A stretch of DNA of 6,792 nt from an uncultured Clostridia bacterium (GTDB lineage: Bacteria; Bacillota; Clostridia; Christensenellales; Borkfalkiaceae). Below, in pieces: positions 5,511 through 6,792 of this stretch (positions are counted from its first letter, which is position 1; each line of letters starts with the position of its first letter). Made by a program: the position numbers and the translations under genes. The notes beneath the pieces are model-generated. The model was given only the letters and a program-made list of their open reading frames with translations, did no database searches and was not told where the DNA came from. The stretch lies in contig CANPYD010000057.1 of assembly GCA_947587775.1 (NCBI GenBank), positions 1 through 6,792 of the forward strand, in the 5' to 3' direction.

Positions 5511-6505
5511 TATTCCCCCTGATAAAATCCCACTTTGCGGTAAACTTTGGAGAGCGTCCGCCGCGCCGTCTTATAGGCCCGTTCCGCCCCCGCCGAGAGC
5601 ACGTTTGTGAGATACGCTTTATCGGAAAGAAGCCGCTTTTGCTCCGCCTGTACGGGCCCGATGACGTCCGCGACCGCTTCGCCGACGGCGAGCTTGAAAT
5701 CGCCGTATCCCTTGCCTTCGAACTCCTTTTCCGCCGCTTCGACGGTGCATCCCTTGAAGGCGCAGTAGATATTGAGAAGGTTCGTCACGCCGGGTTTGTC
5801 CTCCGCGGCGCGCACCTCGTTGCCGCTGTCCGTGACGGCGCGCTTGAACTTGCGGATGACGGCGTCGCGGTCGTCCGTGAGATAGACGGAAGCGTTGACG
5901 TTTTCATCCGATTTGGACATCTTTTTCGTGGGCTCCTGCAACGAGCAGATCTTCGCGCCCCCCTTCAGAATGAGCGGTTCGGGCACCGTGAAGGTCTCCC
6001 CGAAGCGGTTGTTGAAGCGGATGGCGAGGTCGCGCGCGATCTCGACGTGCTGCTTCTGGTCCGCCCCGACGGGGACATACTGCGCCTGATAGAGGAGAAT
6101 ATCCGCCGCCATGAGCACGGGGTAATCCATGAGCCCCATGTTGATATTTTCGGCGTGCTTCTGGGACTTATCTTTGAACTGCGTCATGCGGCTCAGCTCG
6201 CCGACGTACGCGATCGTATTGAGCACCCATGTGAGCTCCGCATGCTGGGGCACGTTGGACTGCACATAGAGGGCGCATTTCTCGGGATCAAGCCCGCAGG
6301 CGATGTAGAGCGCGACGAGCTCGAGCGTACGGCGCCGCAGCTCCGTCGGGTCCTGTTTCACCGTGATGGCGTGCATGTTGGCGACCGCGTAGTAGCAGTC
6401 GTACTCGTCCTGCATCTTCACCCAGTTGCGGATGGCGCCGAGATAGTTGCCGATTGTAAGATTTCCGCTCGGCTGGACGGCCGAATAAATGACTTTTTTC
6501 TCCAT
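5510..6505 (-). CDS. trpS: Tryptophan--tRNA ligase
   Basis: This cytoplasmic class I aminoacyl-tRNA synthetase activates tryptophan with ATP and loads it on tRNA-Trp. The 331-residue product has the usual bacterial length (about 330). Visible signatures are the N-terminal Q11-PSG, the HIGH-type T17-I-G-N, the G147-A-D-Q-K-Q-H-V active-site segment, and the K195-M-S-K-S loop. The C-terminal helical region is complete. The ATG at 6505 is preceded by GGAG at a 7-nt spacing. An upstream in-frame GTG at 6553 lies beyond the promoter -10 and would not be in the transcript. The gene is first in the operon, under the promoter at 6536-6564. The leader is only about two dozen nucleotides, so a T-box riboswitch, common for trpS in Bacillota, has no room here. 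The stop overlaps the next start as TAATG. Confidence 0.97.
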   Translation of the reverse strand: MEKKVIYSAVQPSGNLTIGNYLGAIRNWVKMQDEYDCYYAVANMHAITVKQDPTELRRRTLELVALYIACGLDPEKCALYVQSNVPQHAELTWVLNTIAYVGELSRMTQFKDKSQKHAENINMGLMDYPVLMAADILLYQAQYVPVGADQKQHVEIARDLAIRFNNRFGETFTVPEPLILKGGAKICSLQEPTKKMSKSDENVNASVYLTDDRDAVIRKFKRAVTDSGNEVRAAEDKPGVTNLLNIYCAFKGCTVEAAEKEFEGKGYGDFKLAVGEAVADVIGPVQAEQKRLLSDKAYLTNVLSAGAERAYKTARRTLSKVYRKVGFYQGE

Positions 6506-6535
6506 AAATCGCTCCGAAAATTCCGATACGGGAAA

Positions 6536-6564
6536 ATTATACCATACTCTCACGGAAAAAGCAA
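6536..6564 (-). promoter_or_regulatory. Sigma-A-type promoter of the trpS operon
   Basis: On the minus strand, -35 TTGCTT (6559-6564) is separated by exactly 17 nt from a perfect -10 TATAAT (6536-6541). A TG one base before the -10 adds an extended -10 element. The transcript would start near 6529, some 25 nt before the trpS ATG. This is the strongest promoter I see in the window and fits constant, high expression of a housekeeping operon. Confidence 0.9.
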
Positions 6565-6611
6565 CGCTCCGCGCGCGAAAGTAGGGTGAAAAATCCCGAA
6601 TCCCGGCCCCC

Positions 6612-6700
6612 TTCCTCGGCTCCCCCTTGAGGGAGAGCTGCCCCCTTTGAAGGGGGCGGCTCCGCCGCTTGCGGCGGTGGTGGGGGTTGAAGTAGGGATA
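6612..6700. repeat. GC-rich triple-hairpin repeat C, copy 1
   Basis: In order the unit contains CTCCC/GGGAG (6620-6635), GCCCCCT/AGGGGGC (6640-6657) and CCGCCGC-TT-GCGGCGG (6662-6677), then a G-rich tail. The 55 nt at 6636-6690 recur exactly at 6728-6782, and the 65-nt match to the window end has only two mismatches. The first hairpin and the CTG link recall repeat B at the left end, read on the other strand. The unit lies upstream of the trpS promoter and has no T-run after its stems. Confidence 0.75.
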
Positions 6701-6711
6701 CCGCCTGTCGC

Positions 6712-6792
6712 ACTCCCCTACAAAGGGAGCTGCCCCCTTTGAAGGGGGCGGCTCCGCCGCTTGCGGCGGTGGTGGGGGTTGATGTAGAGATA
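6712..6792. repeat. GC-rich triple-hairpin repeat C, copy 2
   Basis: This is the second unit of the 92-bp-period tandem, running to the edge of the window and perhaps beyond. Its first stem, CTCCC (6713-6717) with GGGAG (6725-6729), is a variant of that in copy 1, whereas the following 55 nt are identical. The perfect identity suggests recent duplication or gene conversion between the copies. No coding potential is seen in 6592-6792. Confidence 0.75.

Noticed and set aside
4623..5522. Plus-strand open frame of 299 codons opposite the DUF5685 gene
   Set aside because: It covers exactly the DUF5685 gene, whose start, ribosome site and operon coupling are convincing. The antisense product looks like a low-information chance translation.
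5639..6589. Plus-strand open frame of 316 codons opposite trpS
   Set aside because: It runs through the trpS coding region and its promoter, has no family features, and trpS is certain on the other strand.
6640..6677. Terminators in the right-hand hairpin repeats
   Set aside because: The stems are strong but are followed by GC-rich sequence on both strands instead of a T-run.

Overview
The window looks like a chromosomal segment of an anaerobic Bacillota, most likely an uncultured gut Clostridia lineage. The evidence is a flavodiiron protein paired with a rubredoxin, Clostridia-type families such as DUF5685 and a J-like protein with a Cys-rich tail, strong GGAGG-type ribosome sites, and GC-rich intergenic DNA built of short hairpin repeats. 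The lineage is inferred from gene content, not from a marker comparison.

Layout. All seven genes I can support are on the minus strand, so transcription runs from high to low coordinates. A near-consensus sigma-A promoter (6536-6564) starts a tightly packed set: trpS (tryptophanyl-tRNA synthetase), a DUF5685 protein, a J-domain-like protein with a nine-cysteine tail, a small multi-pass membrane protein, and an RlmD/TrmA-family 23S rRNA uracil methyltransferase. The junctions are a 1-nt TAATG overlap, a 4-nt gap, a 4-nt ATGA overlap and a 3-nt gap, so this is almost certainly one operon. After 81 nt come fprA (flavodiiron O2/NO reductase) and, 14 nt further on, a 51-residue rubredoxin, its likely electron donor. 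A strong intrinsic terminator (578-611) closes the set.

Both ends are non-coding. Positions 1-577 hold several families of palindromic repeats: three copies of a ~40-bp hairpin unit with compensatory stem changes, a 52-bp-period double-hairpin tandem, and a 64-bp stem-loop with perfect 14-bp arms. Positions 6612-6792 hold two copies of a 92-bp-period hairpin repeat whose plan is related to the left tandem but in the opposite orientation, so the gene cluster is bracketed by inverted repeat blocks.

Function. The first part serves translation (tRNA charging, rRNA methylation) with three poorly understood proteins between the two enzymes. The second part is an oxygen/NO defence pair. The most intriguing points are the isoprenoid-synthase-like Asp motifs in the DUF5685 protein, the J-like protein that lacks HPD but has a Cys cluster and is coupled to a membrane protein, and the covarying hairpin repeats. 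I found no mobile element, CRISPR array, tRNA or rRNA.
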